Below, in pieces: positions 1 to 5,792 of a stretch of DNA of 7,497 nucleotides. This DNA is from an uncultured archaeon (GTDB lineage: Archaea > Halobacteriota > Methanosarcinia > Methanotrichales > Methanotrichaceae). A program made the translations under genes and the position numbers. The notes under the pieces were generated by a model. It was not told the origin of the DNA and did not search any database. It saw only the letters and a program-made list of their open reading frames with translations. The stretch spans positions 1-7,497 of the forward strand of contig CABMDX010000245.1 in NCBI GenBank assembly GCA_902385025.1, written 5' to 3'. How positions within the stretch are numbered: the first letter of the stretch is position 1; each line of letters opens with the position of its first letter.

Positions 1-286
1 CCATTTGCCGAAATATCCTGAGAACATCCAGCATCAGCCTCATGCCAATGCCGCGACCCTGATACTGCGGGGATACAGCCAGCCAGAAGACTCTTCCCTC
101 AAAAGGTGTATGCTTGAAGCCCAGCACGAAGCCTGCCACCCTCCCGTCCACCTCTGCGACCAGGGAGCTGCCCGGATGATATTCATAAAATGCAGTGAAT
201 ATGGCAGGGTCATATCCTCCGAAGACTTCCTGGTCTATCTCCAGAGCTACCTGCAGATCGTCCGGGCCGAATCTCCTGATCACCAC
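1..286 (-). CDS. GNAT family N-acetyltransferase, C-terminus cut by window edge
   Basis: This protein would transfer an acetyl group from acetyl-CoA to an amine on an unknown small molecule or protein. Ninety-five codons are visible, beginning V-V-I-R-R-F-G-P-D-D-L. The diagnostic part is residues 68-82: a beta-strand (FWLAVSP) followed by Q-Y-Q-G-R-G-I-G, which is the GNAT motif A pyrophosphate-binding loop (Q/R-x-x-G-x-G/A). The N-terminal alpha1-alpha2 region precedes it as expected. An in-frame TAA at 328-330 bounds the 5' side and there is no in-frame ATG, so translation must begin at one of two tandem GTG codons (284-286 or 281-283) or at a rarer start. No good Shine-Dalgarno sequence is visible, so the start is uncertain. 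The gene lies 228 bp downstream of cobN on the same strand, separated by oligo-T tracts, and is probably transcribed independently. The substrate cannot be read from sequence; a RimI-like protein acetyltransferase is only one possibility. Confidence 0.85.
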   Translation of the reverse strand, partial: MVIRRFGPDDLQVALEIDQEVFGGYDPAIFTAFYEYHPGSSLVAEVDGRVAGFVLGFKHTPFEGRVFWLAVSPQYQGRGIGMRLMLDVLRIFRQM

Positions 287-434
287 CCGGCTTTTTAGGG
301 CGGAGGCATCAATGCCGTCCTTGAGCTGGCTATGAATTTATTCCTCAGGCCACATTCTGCTCAGAAGCACGATTCTTCAGCGGAAATAGTTTATCGAGGA
401 CTTGCTGGCAGGATTGGAAAAATAGGCGGCAATG

Positions 435-454
435 CAAAAAAGAAAAATGAAAAC
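435..454 (-). terminator. Oligo-T tract, probable archaeal terminator downstream of cobN
   Basis: On the minus strand this stretch is almost entirely T, with runs of T4, T5 and T6 broken by single bases. It lies about 60 nt past the cobN stop. Archaeal RNA polymerase commonly terminates at such T-rich tracts without a hairpin. It probably backs up the T6 placed directly after the stop codon. Confidence 0.5.
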
Positions 455-508
455 AAGTGCGCAAAGGCCGCATTCAAGGGAAAGCATGGCGTGGCTCCCA
501 ATCCTTGG

Positions 509-514
509 AAAAAA
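509..514 (-). terminator. T6 tract immediately after the cobN stop codon
   Basis: The cobN TAA (517-515) is followed directly by TTTTTT on the minus strand, then by CCAAGGATTGG, which can form a 4-bp hairpin. Transcription may start to terminate here, leaving almost no 3' UTR. The weaker alternative is that only the T-rich block at 435-454 terminates. Confidence 0.4.
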
Positions 515-3500
515 TTACTGCTGGGCTCTGGACATTTTTTCCCTCCAGACCCGGGCATGCTCTGAGGGCAGGACATCTATGCTCCCACCCTGGAAGCTTC
601 CTTCTGTCTCACCCATCTTCTCTTCCATCCATCCCTCTATCTCCAGGTAGTGGGATTTCAGGGCATCGAGAACCTCTTTGTCTGCCTTCCACAGGCCTCT
701 TTGGCTTGCCTCCAGCAGCCTGCGCCCTATCTCCTCCATTGCCCAGGGATTATTCTCCTCGAAGAACTTGCGGTTCTCCTCATCCAGGACAAAGGTCTTG
801 GCAATATCGTCGAATATCCAGTCATCCACCTCATTCGTCGTAGCCTCCCAGCCATACACCCGGCCCACGCGCTTGGAGATATCGCTTGCACCCTTGTAGC
901 CGTGCCGCTTCATGCCGTCGATCCACTTGGGATTGAGGAGCTTGGTGCGCACGATCCTTCGGACCTCGTCAGCCAGGGTTCGAATCTCGGCATTCTCTCG
1001 GTCTCTCGTATCCCCGTAGTAGGATGAGATCTCCTGGCCAGACAGATCGCGCGCGGCATTTGTCAGGCCGCCATGTGTTCCGAAGTAGCAGCAGCAGCCC
1101 AGCAGATCGTACTCATCGGTTACTGTCTTGTTGAATGTCAGGTCCACGCTCTTCAGTTGCTCTACCAGGGCCTTATACGACTCCTGGCCGAAGACATCCT
1201 TGCCATAGGCATAGCTGTTCCACTGCACGAATACATCGGTGAGATCCTTTTCCTCCTTCCAGGCTGAGGCGTAGACTGCCAGGTTCACGCCATTGCCGTA
1301 GGTTCCCGGACGGCTGGCAAATATGCGGGAAGCTTCGCCTCCATGGGTGTGCTTATGCAGGAAGTTCATATCCTCGGGCTCATCCAGAGCTGCGACTTCC
1401 CTGACTGCCTGGTCGAGCAGCTCAATGCAGTTGTAAAAGCAATCCCTGGTGATTCCGCTGGCTCGAACGGTGATATCAATTCTGGGACGGCCCAGCTCCT
1501 CCAGGCTCATTATCCTGTAGCCCGTGACGCGCGAACCCTTCCAGATCGGCTCCACTCCCATAAGAAAGAGCATCTGGGCAAGCTGCTCTCCATCAGCCCA
1601 CATGATATCGCTGGCCATCCAGTACATGGCCACGTTCTCAGGAATCCTGCCCTTCTCCTCCTCGTATTTCGTGATCAGGAGATGAGCAAGTTTGCGGCCC
1701 ACTCTCCAGGCGGCCTTGGTGGGGACTGTGCCCGGATCAAGGGAATAAAAGTTCCTGCCCGTGGGCAGCACATCGGTCTTTCCGCGTGTGATCAGGCCCG
1801 AAGGGCCGGGCTCTATAAATCCGCCATCGATTCCGCAGAGCAGGCTCTTTATCTCGTCTGAGGTCTCGATTCTGCTGGAGATATCCTTTACCCTCGCCCT
1901 CATAAGGGAGATGGACCTATCGATCTCCACGCTATTTTCGCTCTTCAGAAGATCTCCCAGGATTCTCGCCGCGGGATTGAGCTCGCCAACCATGAAGGCG
2001 CGGATGAAGTCTTTTGCCAGAAGATCCAGTTCCTTCTCTGACAGGGGCCGGCAGATCATGGCCTGCAGGAATTTCTTCATCTCCGAGTCAAAGCGCAGGA
2101 TAGCGTTGATCAAATCTACGCGCTTCTCACCCTCCGGCACCTCTCCGAAGATATGCATGCCATCTGGAATCTCGGTGGTATACATCTGCGAGATCTTGCC
2201 ATGCGCCTCTTCCAGAATCTTCTCAAAAGATGTGCCTGATTCCATCTTCTCCTCAAGCCTCATCTCCTCTGCCAGGTTCGTCTTCTTGAGGAGGTCTATT
2301 ATGATATGCTCCAGTGCATGCGCTCTGCCCTTATCCGAGGCTTTTGCCTGATTGTAGGCGGCAATGTTATCTTCAAGCTCCTTTAGGTCGCCATAGATTC
2401 CAGATCCGGTCATTACAGTCTGCATGTGATCCACGATAACTGCATAGCTCCGCCTTTTGGCGATGGCGCCTTCTGGCGGATTGTCAGAGTTGTAAATATA
2501 AATGTATGGAATATCTCCTACAGCGATATCAGAAAAGCAGCTACTAGAGAGGGCCACAGATTTGCCGGGCAGAAACTCCATGTTTCCGTGCGTTCCCACG
2601 TGAATCATGACATCTGCACCGAAGACCTCCTCTATCCAATGATAGGTGGCGAGGTACTGATGGGGCGGCGGCACCATTGGATCATGCAGGATCCGGCAGA
2701 CCTGGCCGTCACACCGGGCACCGGCGCAGCCTCTCTTGGGCTGGACACAGACTATGACATTGCCAAACTGGATACCGGTTATTACCATCTTGTCGTCAAG
2801 GACCATGGACGGAGGCACGCCGTCTTTTTCTTCTCCCGGCGGCTGGCCCCAGGCATCGCAGACCTGTTTTTGGGCGTCTTCTGGAAGCGCAGAAAACCAG
2901 GGCATATACTCCTCCCTGCTCATCATGGCAAGTGCTCCGCCTTTGCGTACAATTTCCGCCACGGGAGTCCAGCGAAACTCGGAGATGGCTTTCCTGTCCA
3001 TGATAGCATTAATCAGCTCTTTTCCGCTTTCGGGAGCATTTTCTATTCTGTACCCGGCCTCTTGCAAGCTTTTCAGGATACGCGACACACTCTCCAGGGT
3101 ATCCAGATGAGCGCCGGAGCCGACAGTGGCCTCAGCCGAGGCACAGGGGTTGTTGTGAAGGATCAGTGCCACCTTTCTCAAAGAGGCAGGCTTTTTTTGG
3201 AGGCGCAGCCACCGATTGACCCGACGGCAAACCTTCTCGACTCTGTCATCAATGATCTGGTGCCTCTCAAATTCCGTGCCGCTGAGTTCTTCGCGAGATG
3301 ATGCTCCGGCCATGATCGGCTCGATCAGGCCCTCGAACTCAGGCAGAGCCACAGACCAGCCCACCTCTGAGCTGGTCAGACCATGAATATCGCTTTGCCA
3401 TTCTTCTCTGGTCTTATGGTAAGCGGTTAGTGGATGGAAAACTGGAACATTCAATTTCTTCAGGACTTTTGCAGACTGCGAGGCGCTTTTGGCGTGAAAG

Positions 3501-4213
3501 ATGGACTGCAAGTTGATGACCGCATCGATTCTTCCCGAAAAGTATTCCTCCACAACCTCGCCACTGGATTTTGCACCCAGATCCCTGTCGCCCAGTCCGA
3601 AGCAAAAGGCGGGCAGGACGTCCACATCCTTTTCCAGCTCACGAATGAATCCATCTACCATAGCCAGGTCGCCGTTGGCCCAGTAGGTGCGGAAGAATAG
3701 AATTCCGACGCAGTGCTCGTGCCTTTTTCCGTACCACTTCAGATAATCATCCACATTTGTGAAGGCCTCTTTTGCATCCGGATGGTAAAGTCCCTGCCAG
3801 AGACTTTCTGCTGGAAGATCGTAGCTAAATTCGTGCCCGAGAACCTCGCGTCCAATATAGCGAATCATGTTGGCAGTATTCTCCGGACCTCCGTAGACCA
3901 CATAGGCATTTACCGTGGAGATGATTTTCGCACTTACAAGGGTGCTGGAAAAGGATCTGAGAGCCGGATCAAGGCCAAAGGAGATAACGGGTATTTTTTT
4001 GTCGATTCCATCCATGACCTGATCAAAGAGGCAGTCCTGCTGGCAGGGATGCACAAGGATGGCCTCAGCCGAATTCAGAGAGCTGATGCACTCGCTAATA
4101 TTTTCCTTATTCAGCTTTGAGACGGACCAGGCCAGGAGCTCGATCTTCGTCACATTCTCGGCCTCGAGCAGCAAGGCCACGTCGCTGGCCCAGGTAAGTG
4201 ATGCTAATCGCAT
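515..4213 (-). CDS. cobN: CobN/ChlH-family tetrapyrrole metal chelatase, anaerobic cysteine-rich type
   Basis: This is a complete 1232-residue member of the CobN/magnesium-chelatase H family, close to the usual length of about 1250. In known members the large subunit binds the tetrapyrrole and metal, and partner AAA+ subunits hydrolyse ATP. Landmarks in order are: N-terminal domain; CX4CX4C at 496-506; I-H-V-G-T-H-G-N-M-E-F-L-P-G-K at 537-551; then D-N-P-P-E-G-x3-K-R-R and V-I-V-D-H-M-Q-T; L-P-T-G-R-N-F-Y at 816-823; E-L-G-R-P-R-I-D-I-T-V-R at 906-917; and Cys-Cys-Cys-Tyr at 1040-1043 just before F-G-T-H-G-G-L. The C-terminal part has the family's L-L-N-P-K-W-I and E-E-N-N-P-W-A blocks. ATG at 4213 overlaps the ABC gene stop by 10 nt and follows GGTGG by 6 nt, so the two are probably translationally coupled. 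No AAA+ partner is in the window. Family membership is certain. Cobalt insertion is not shown, and methanogens are thought to insert cobalt with small CbiX/CfbA-type chelatases, so a role in using or demetallating an imported tetrapyrrole is possible. Confidence 0.95.
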   Translation of the reverse strand: MRLASLTWASDVALLLEAENVTKIELLAWSVSKLNKENISECISSLNSAEAILVHPCQQDCLFDQVMDGIDKKIPVISFGLDPALRSFSSTLVSAKIISTVNAYVVYGGPENTANMIRYIGREVLGHEFSYDLPAESLWQGLYHPDAKEAFTNVDDYLKWYGKRHEHCVGILFFRTYWANGDLAMVDGFIRELEKDVDVLPAFCFGLGDRDLGAKSSGEVVEEYFSGRIDAVINLQSIFHAKSASQSAKVLKKLNVPVFHPLTAYHKTREEWQSDIHGLTSSEVGWSVALPEFEGLIEPIMAGASSREELSGTEFERHQIIDDRVEKVCRRVNRWLRLQKKPASLRKVALILHNNPCASAEATVGSGAHLDTLESVSRILKSLQEAGYRIENAPESGKELINAIMDRKAISEFRWTPVAEIVRKGGALAMMSREEYMPWFSALPEDAQKQVCDAWGQPPGEEKDGVPPSMVLDDKMVITGIQFGNVIVCVQPKRGCAGARCDGQVCRILHDPMVPPPHQYLATYHWIEEVFGADVMIHVGTHGNMEFLPGKSVALSSSCFSDIAVGDIPYIYIYNSDNPPEGAIAKRRSYAVIVDHMQTVMTGSGIYGDLKELEDNIAAYNQAKASDKGRAHALEHIIIDLLKKTNLAEEMRLEEKMESGTSFEKILEEAHGKISQMYTTEIPDGMHIFGEVPEGEKRVDLINAILRFDSEMKKFLQAMICRPLSEKELDLLAKDFIRAFMVGELNPAARILGDLLKSENSVEIDRSISLMRARVKDISSRIETSDEIKSLLCGIDGGFIEPGPSGLITRGKTDVLPTGRNFYSLDPGTVPTKAAWRVGRKLAHLLITKYEEEKGRIPENVAMYWMASDIMWADGEQLAQMLFLMGVEPIWKGSRVTGYRIMSLEELGRPRIDITVRASGITRDCFYNCIELLDQAVREVAALDEPEDMNFLHKHTHGGEASRIFASRPGTYGNGVNLAVYASAWKEEKDLTDVFVQWNSYAYGKDVFGQESYKALVEQLKSVDLTFNKTVTDEYDLLGCCCYFGTHGGLTNAARDLSGQEISSYYGDTRDRENAEIRTLADEVRRIVRTKLLNPKWIDGMKRHGYKGASDISKRVGRVYGWEATTNEVDDWIFDDIAKTFVLDEENRKFFEENNPWAMEEIGRRLLEASQRGLWKADKEVLDALKSHYLEIEGWMEEKMGETEGSFQGGSIDVLPSEHARVWREKMSRAQQ

Positions 4214-4992
4214 ACCAGGCCACCGCCAAGCGAGCGCAGGGGAACAATGTACGGCCTTCCGACAGCGTTCATCACTATGGCCTCAATGCCGTAGACCGTG
4301 CAGATATTGGCCTCATTGAGGAGAACTTTGGGCTCTCCCGCAGCATAGACCCGCCCGTTCTTGAGCATCACCAGCTTATCGGAAAAGCGCGAGGCAAGAT
4401 TCAGGTCGTGTACGGCCATCACGGCGGAGATGCCTTTCTCCCTGACAAGAGAGCTGATGGTTTCCATAACCTCCAGTTGATGCTTCATATCCAGGTTGGA
4501 GGTCGGCTCGTCCAGGAGAAGCACAGCGGGCTCCTGGGCCAGGGCGCGGGCGATGAGAACCTTCTGTTTCTGGCCGCCGGAAAGCTGGGCAAAATCCCTC
4601 ATCGCCAGCTCTTCCAGGTGCAGCCTCTCCAGAACCTCTGCCACCTTCTCCAGATCGATGTCTGAGACCCTCCAACTGATATGCGGCCTGCGTCCCATGA
4701 GGACGGTATCAAAGACAGTTGTAGCCAGAGGGGTGGAGCTTGACTGAGGCACATACCCAATTTGCCGCGCGATATCCTGACGACTCATATCCGCGATCTC
4801 TTTGCCATCCAGCAGGATGCTTCCCTTTGGTTTCAGGATGCGGTCTATGCATTTGATGAGCGTGGTCTTTCCCGAACCGTTCGGTCCAACCAGGCTCAAG
4901 ACCTCGGAATTCTCCACCTCGATATCAAGATTATCGAGAATTTTATGGCTATTATAGCCGAATGTGAGACCCCGGATGGTGATATTTACCAA
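4204..4992 (-). CDS. ABC transporter ATP-binding protein, FecE/BtuD type
   Basis: This is the cytoplasmic ATPase of an importer of the iron-siderophore, cobalamin or heme class. From the TTG start it has 262 residues, normal for FecE/BtuD. All nucleotide-binding motifs are intact: Walker A G-P-N-G-S-G-K-T at 36-43, Q-loop Gln83 in Y-V-P-Q, signature L-S-G-G-Q at 137-141, Walker B L-L-L-D-E-P at 158-163 with catalytic Glu162, D-loop S-N-L-D, and switch His195. The C-terminal tail (Y-G-I-E-A-I-V-M, then R-P-Y-I-V-P-L) is typical of this subfamily. The reading frame stays open to an ATG at 5052, but TTG at 4992 is chosen because a perfect AGGAGG lies 7 nt before it, conserved ABC sequence begins right after it, and the upstream ATG sits inside a large palindrome. 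The gene overlaps cobN by 10 nt. No permease or substrate-binding protein is adjacent, so the substrate (corrinoid, heme or ferric chelate) is inferred only from subfamily and from cobN. Confidence 0.93.
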   Translation of the reverse strand: MVNITIRGLTFGYNSHKILDNLDIEVENSEVLSLVGPNGSGKTTLIKCIDRILKPKGSILLDGKEIADMSRQDIARQIGYVPQSSSTPLATTVFDTVLMGRRPHISWRVSDIDLEKVAEVLERLHLEELAMRDFAQLSGGQKQKVLIARALAQEPAVLLLDEPTSNLDMKHQLEVMETISSLVREKGISAVMAVHDLNLASRFSDKLVMLKNGRVYAAGEPKVLLNEANICTVYGIEAIVMNAVGRPYIVPLRSLGGGLVCD

Positions 4993-4999
4993 TCGATTT

Positions 5000-5005
5000 C
5001 CTCCT
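5000..5005 (-). promoter_or_regulatory. Strong ribosome binding site fixing the TTG start of the ABC gene
   Basis: AGGAGG on the minus strand lies 7 nt before TTG (4992-4990), the best Shine-Dalgarno match seen in the window. It decides against the ATG start at 5052, which would add 20 residues that look unlike an ABC protein N-terminus. Confidence 0.85.
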
Positions 5006-5022
5006 GACGCAATTTTTAAGTG

Positions 5023-5067
5023 AAGATCGGTGCTGCAATGCATAATATGCACAGGGCCACCGATCTT
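5023..5067. repeat. 45-nt nested palindrome upstream of the ABC-cobN unit
   Basis: The outer arms AAGATCGGTG (5023-5032) and CACCGATCTT (5058-5067) are perfect 10-bp complements. At the exact centre is a second perfect dyad, TGCATA-A-TATGCA (5039-5051). The two are separated on each side by six mostly non-complementary bases (5033-5038 and 5052-5057), so the whole element is symmetric about position 5045. It ends 17 nt upstream of AGGAGG in the leader. It could be a DNA operator for a dimeric or tetrameric regulator, or an RNA hairpin with an internal loop acting on translation or mRNA stability. The start codon and Shine-Dalgarno lie outside it. I do not recognise a riboswitch class; B12-box elements are not evident. 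Confidence 0.7.
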
Positions 5068-5086
5068 GGGTGTAATTTTTCGCTTT

Positions 5087-5094
5087 TTTTAATA
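5087..5094 (-). promoter_or_regulatory. Candidate TATA box for the ABC-cobN unit
   Basis: The minus strand reads TATTAAAA within a run of A/T. Transcription starting about 25 nt downstream would begin near 5065, at the upstream edge of the 45-nt palindrome, giving a leader of roughly 70 nt. A 6-bp inverted repeat, AATAAC/GTTATT (5091-5096 and 5106-5111), overlaps its upstream side. The competing candidate is the better-matching box at 5205-5212, which would give a leader near 190 nt. Confidence 0.35.
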
Positions 5095-5195
5095 ACTTTA
5101 TCTCGGTTATTGCTACTTCATATTAGTATGTCAAAATTACAGTGTAATGGATAATTAATAAATCCTTCTATCACGGCAGGGCGTATTAGATGCAA

Positions 5196-5225
5196 GCGAA
5201 GTGATTTATATATGTACTGCTTCGC
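5196..5225. promoter_or_regulatory. Inverted repeat flanking a TTTATATA box
   Basis: The arms GCGAAG (5196-5201) and CTTCGC (5220-5225) are perfect complements and sit on either side of TTTATATA (5205-5212), a close match to the archaeal TATA consensus that reads TATATAAA on the other strand. A repressor bound to both arms would cover the TBP/TFB site. The box could serve the minus-strand ABC-cobN unit with a long leader, or a plus-strand transcript. No gene starts close to it on either side, so direction is unresolved. Confidence 0.4.
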
Positions 5226-5452
5226 ACAGCAAATCTATTGGGCGTTCTAAAGGGAGAATTGTCCCTTGGCCATGCACAATTATTATTACAAATAAAGATT
5301 TTAATAGCATTAAATTTGATTCTAATCTTAACATGCATATTTAGAGAAATAATAATCATTAGCATACTGCTTTTATTGGCTTCACATGATATGCTTACTA
5401 ATTTATAGATGAATACAAGAAGTCGCGATCTTAGCTCCAAAATAGAAGCCGA

Positions 5453-5471
5453 AATACTGGAATCCAGTATT
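5453..5471. repeat. 19-nt perfect odd-length palindrome
   Basis: AATACTGGA (5453-5461) and TCCAGTATT (5463-5471) are exact complements around a single central A. As DNA it resembles an operator for a dimeric regulator. As RNA it could form a 7-bp stem with a 5-nt loop. It lies far from either flanking start codon (about 460 nt from the ABC gene, 120 nt from the small ORF at 5593). Confidence 0.6.
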
Positions 5472-5529
5472 GTAGTCCTATAAAATTGCTTGATGGTGTC
5501 TCTGTTATTTCGCCGCATCGGATAGATGA

Positions 5530-5540
5530 TTATATAAATA
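5530..5540 (+). promoter_or_regulatory. Candidate TATA box for the small plus-strand ORF
   Basis: TTATATAAATA fits the archaeal TATA consensus. A start about 26 nt downstream of its centre would fall near 5561, where a 13-nt dyad (ATAGTA-A-TACTAT, 5561-5573) begins, leaving a leader of about 30 nt before ATG at 5593. In such AT-rich DNA a match of this quality can arise by chance. Confidence 0.35.
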
Positions 5541-5560
5541 TTATGGGCCTGCAAAACGCT

Positions 5561-5573
5561 ATAGTAATACTAT
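5561..5573. repeat. 13-nt odd-length dyad at a predicted transcription start
   Basis: ATAGTA and TACTAT are perfect complements around a central A. It lies where transcription from the TATA candidate at 5530-5540 would start, a usual place for a repressor site. The bases are nearly all A/T, so chance symmetry is quite possible. Confidence 0.35.
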
Positions 5574-5592
5574 TATCAAAAGATTTATTACT

Positions 5593-5730
5593 ATGTACGA
5601 TGATCTGTTGGGTGTGGGCGAGACATGCAATGGCCTCCTTTACCATATTGCTCTTGCAGCGCTCACTTGCCAGATCAAACGGGATGGACGATACGCCCTG
5701 GCCAGTCTGCCATTGGCCGCCAAAAATTGA
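5593..5730 (+). CDS. Possible small protein of 45 residues, unknown function
   Basis: I do not recognise this protein. The ORF starts M-Y-D-D-L-L-G-V-G-E and ends L-P-L-A-A-K-N, with a hydrophobic middle (L-L-Y-H-I-A-L-A-A-L-T) and two Cys residues (12 and 25). Three things favour it. Its stretch has about half G+C, like real genes here, whereas the DNA just before it is very AT-rich. A TATA-like box lies 53-63 nt upstream. A hairpin followed by T4 overlaps its stop codon. Against it are the lack of a Shine-Dalgarno sequence, the short length, and a competing 46-codon minus-strand ORF over the same bases (5640-5780) that is Arg-rich and looks like a shadow. It would be the only plus-strand gene, divergent from the ABC gene and convergent with mgtC. 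It could equally be a decayed gene remnant. Confidence 0.25.
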   Translation: MYDDLLGVGETCNGLLYHIALAALTCQIKRDGRYALASLPLAAKN

Positions 5731-5741
5731 TAGGCGGTTTT
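5717..5741 (+). terminator. Hairpin plus T4 at the end of the small ORF
   Basis: CCGCC (5717-5721) and GGCGG (5733-5737) form a 5-bp GC stem with an 11-nt loop, followed by TTTT at 5738-5741. It overlaps the stop of the 45-codon ORF (5728-5730) and resembles an intrinsic terminator on the plus strand. The T tract is short. The loop gives a T5 run on the minus strand, so it may also serve transcripts leaving mgtC. Confidence 0.4.
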
Positions 5742-5759
5742 CGGCTGGGGCGCTCCTCT

Positions 5760-5773
5760 TCTGTCTTGACAGA
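5760..5773. terminator. Short dyad downstream of mgtC
   Basis: TCTGTC and GACAGA are perfect complements separated by 2 nt, located 20-33 nt past the mgtC stop in the tail-to-tail space. No T run follows directly on the minus strand. It may be part of the mgtC 3' end or a protein-binding dyad; evidence is weak. Confidence 0.25.
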
Positions 5774-5792
5774 GATCCATATTATTGGAAAT

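Larger units (their letters stand above)
287..514. other. Intergenic region between cobN and the GNAT gene
   Basis: This gap of 228 bp shows no convincing gene. Short ORFs exist on both strands, but those crossing into cobN are shadows of it and the others have no recognisable product. It holds oligo-T tracts on the minus strand, described separately. It also holds an 8-bp inverted repeat (AGGATTGG at 410-417, CCAATCCT at 498-505) whose arms lie next to A/T runs. Any promoter for the GNAT gene must lie here. Weak TATA-like stretches on the minus strand (around 331-340 and 383-396) are not convincing. Confidence 0.6.
4993..5592. other. AT-rich intergenic region upstream of the ABC gene
   Basis: Some 600 bp carry no supported gene. 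Composition drops sharply; for example, 5281-5340 has only 10 G or C in 60 bases, against about half in the neighbouring genes. A 122-codon minus-strand ORF (5186-5554) was judged spurious. The region holds several dyads and TATA-like boxes described separately, plus a smaller imperfect dyad at 5250-5267 (AAGGGA/TCCCTT around GAATTG). I see no tRNA and no recognisable riboswitch. Its length is generous for a single promoter and fits a divergent control region if the small plus-strand ORF at 5593 is real. Confidence 0.6.

Noticed and set aside
5..298. Plus-strand ORF of 97 codons at the left edge
   Set aside because: It is antisense to a frame with a clear GNAT acetyl-CoA binding motif.
2426..3301. 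Plus-strand ORF of 291 codons opposite cobN
   Set aside because: It is antisense to the conserved core of CobN, whose family motifs fix the minus strand as coding; the product resembles nothing I know. The same holds for the other plus-strand ORFs within 650-4120.
4993..5052. Twenty-codon N-terminal extension of the ABC ATPase from ATG at 5052
   Set aside because: A perfect AGGAGG lies 7 nt before TTG at 4992, and the extension would run through the 45-nt palindrome and not match an ABC protein N-terminus.
5023..5067. Cobalamin riboswitch upstream of the ABC-cobN genes
   Set aside because: The gene context invites it, but I find no B12-box or conserved core, and the structured part is far shorter than a cobalamin riboswitch.
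5186..5554. Minus-strand ORF of 122 codons in the AT-rich intergenic region
   Set aside because: Its composition simply reflects AT-rich DNA (many I, N, S, K), it lacks a Shine-Dalgarno sequence, no motif is recognisable, and it spans two of the dyad elements.
5640..5780. Minus-strand ORF of 46 codons over the small plus-strand ORF
   Set aside because: It is Arg-rich with no ribosome binding site and looks like the antisense shadow of the plus-strand frame; neither is proven.
4993..5792. CRISPR array, tRNA or insertion sequence in the intergenic region
   Set aside because: There are no regularly spaced direct repeats, no cloverleaf with T-loop consensus and no transposase frame or paired terminal repeats with target duplications that I could find by eye.
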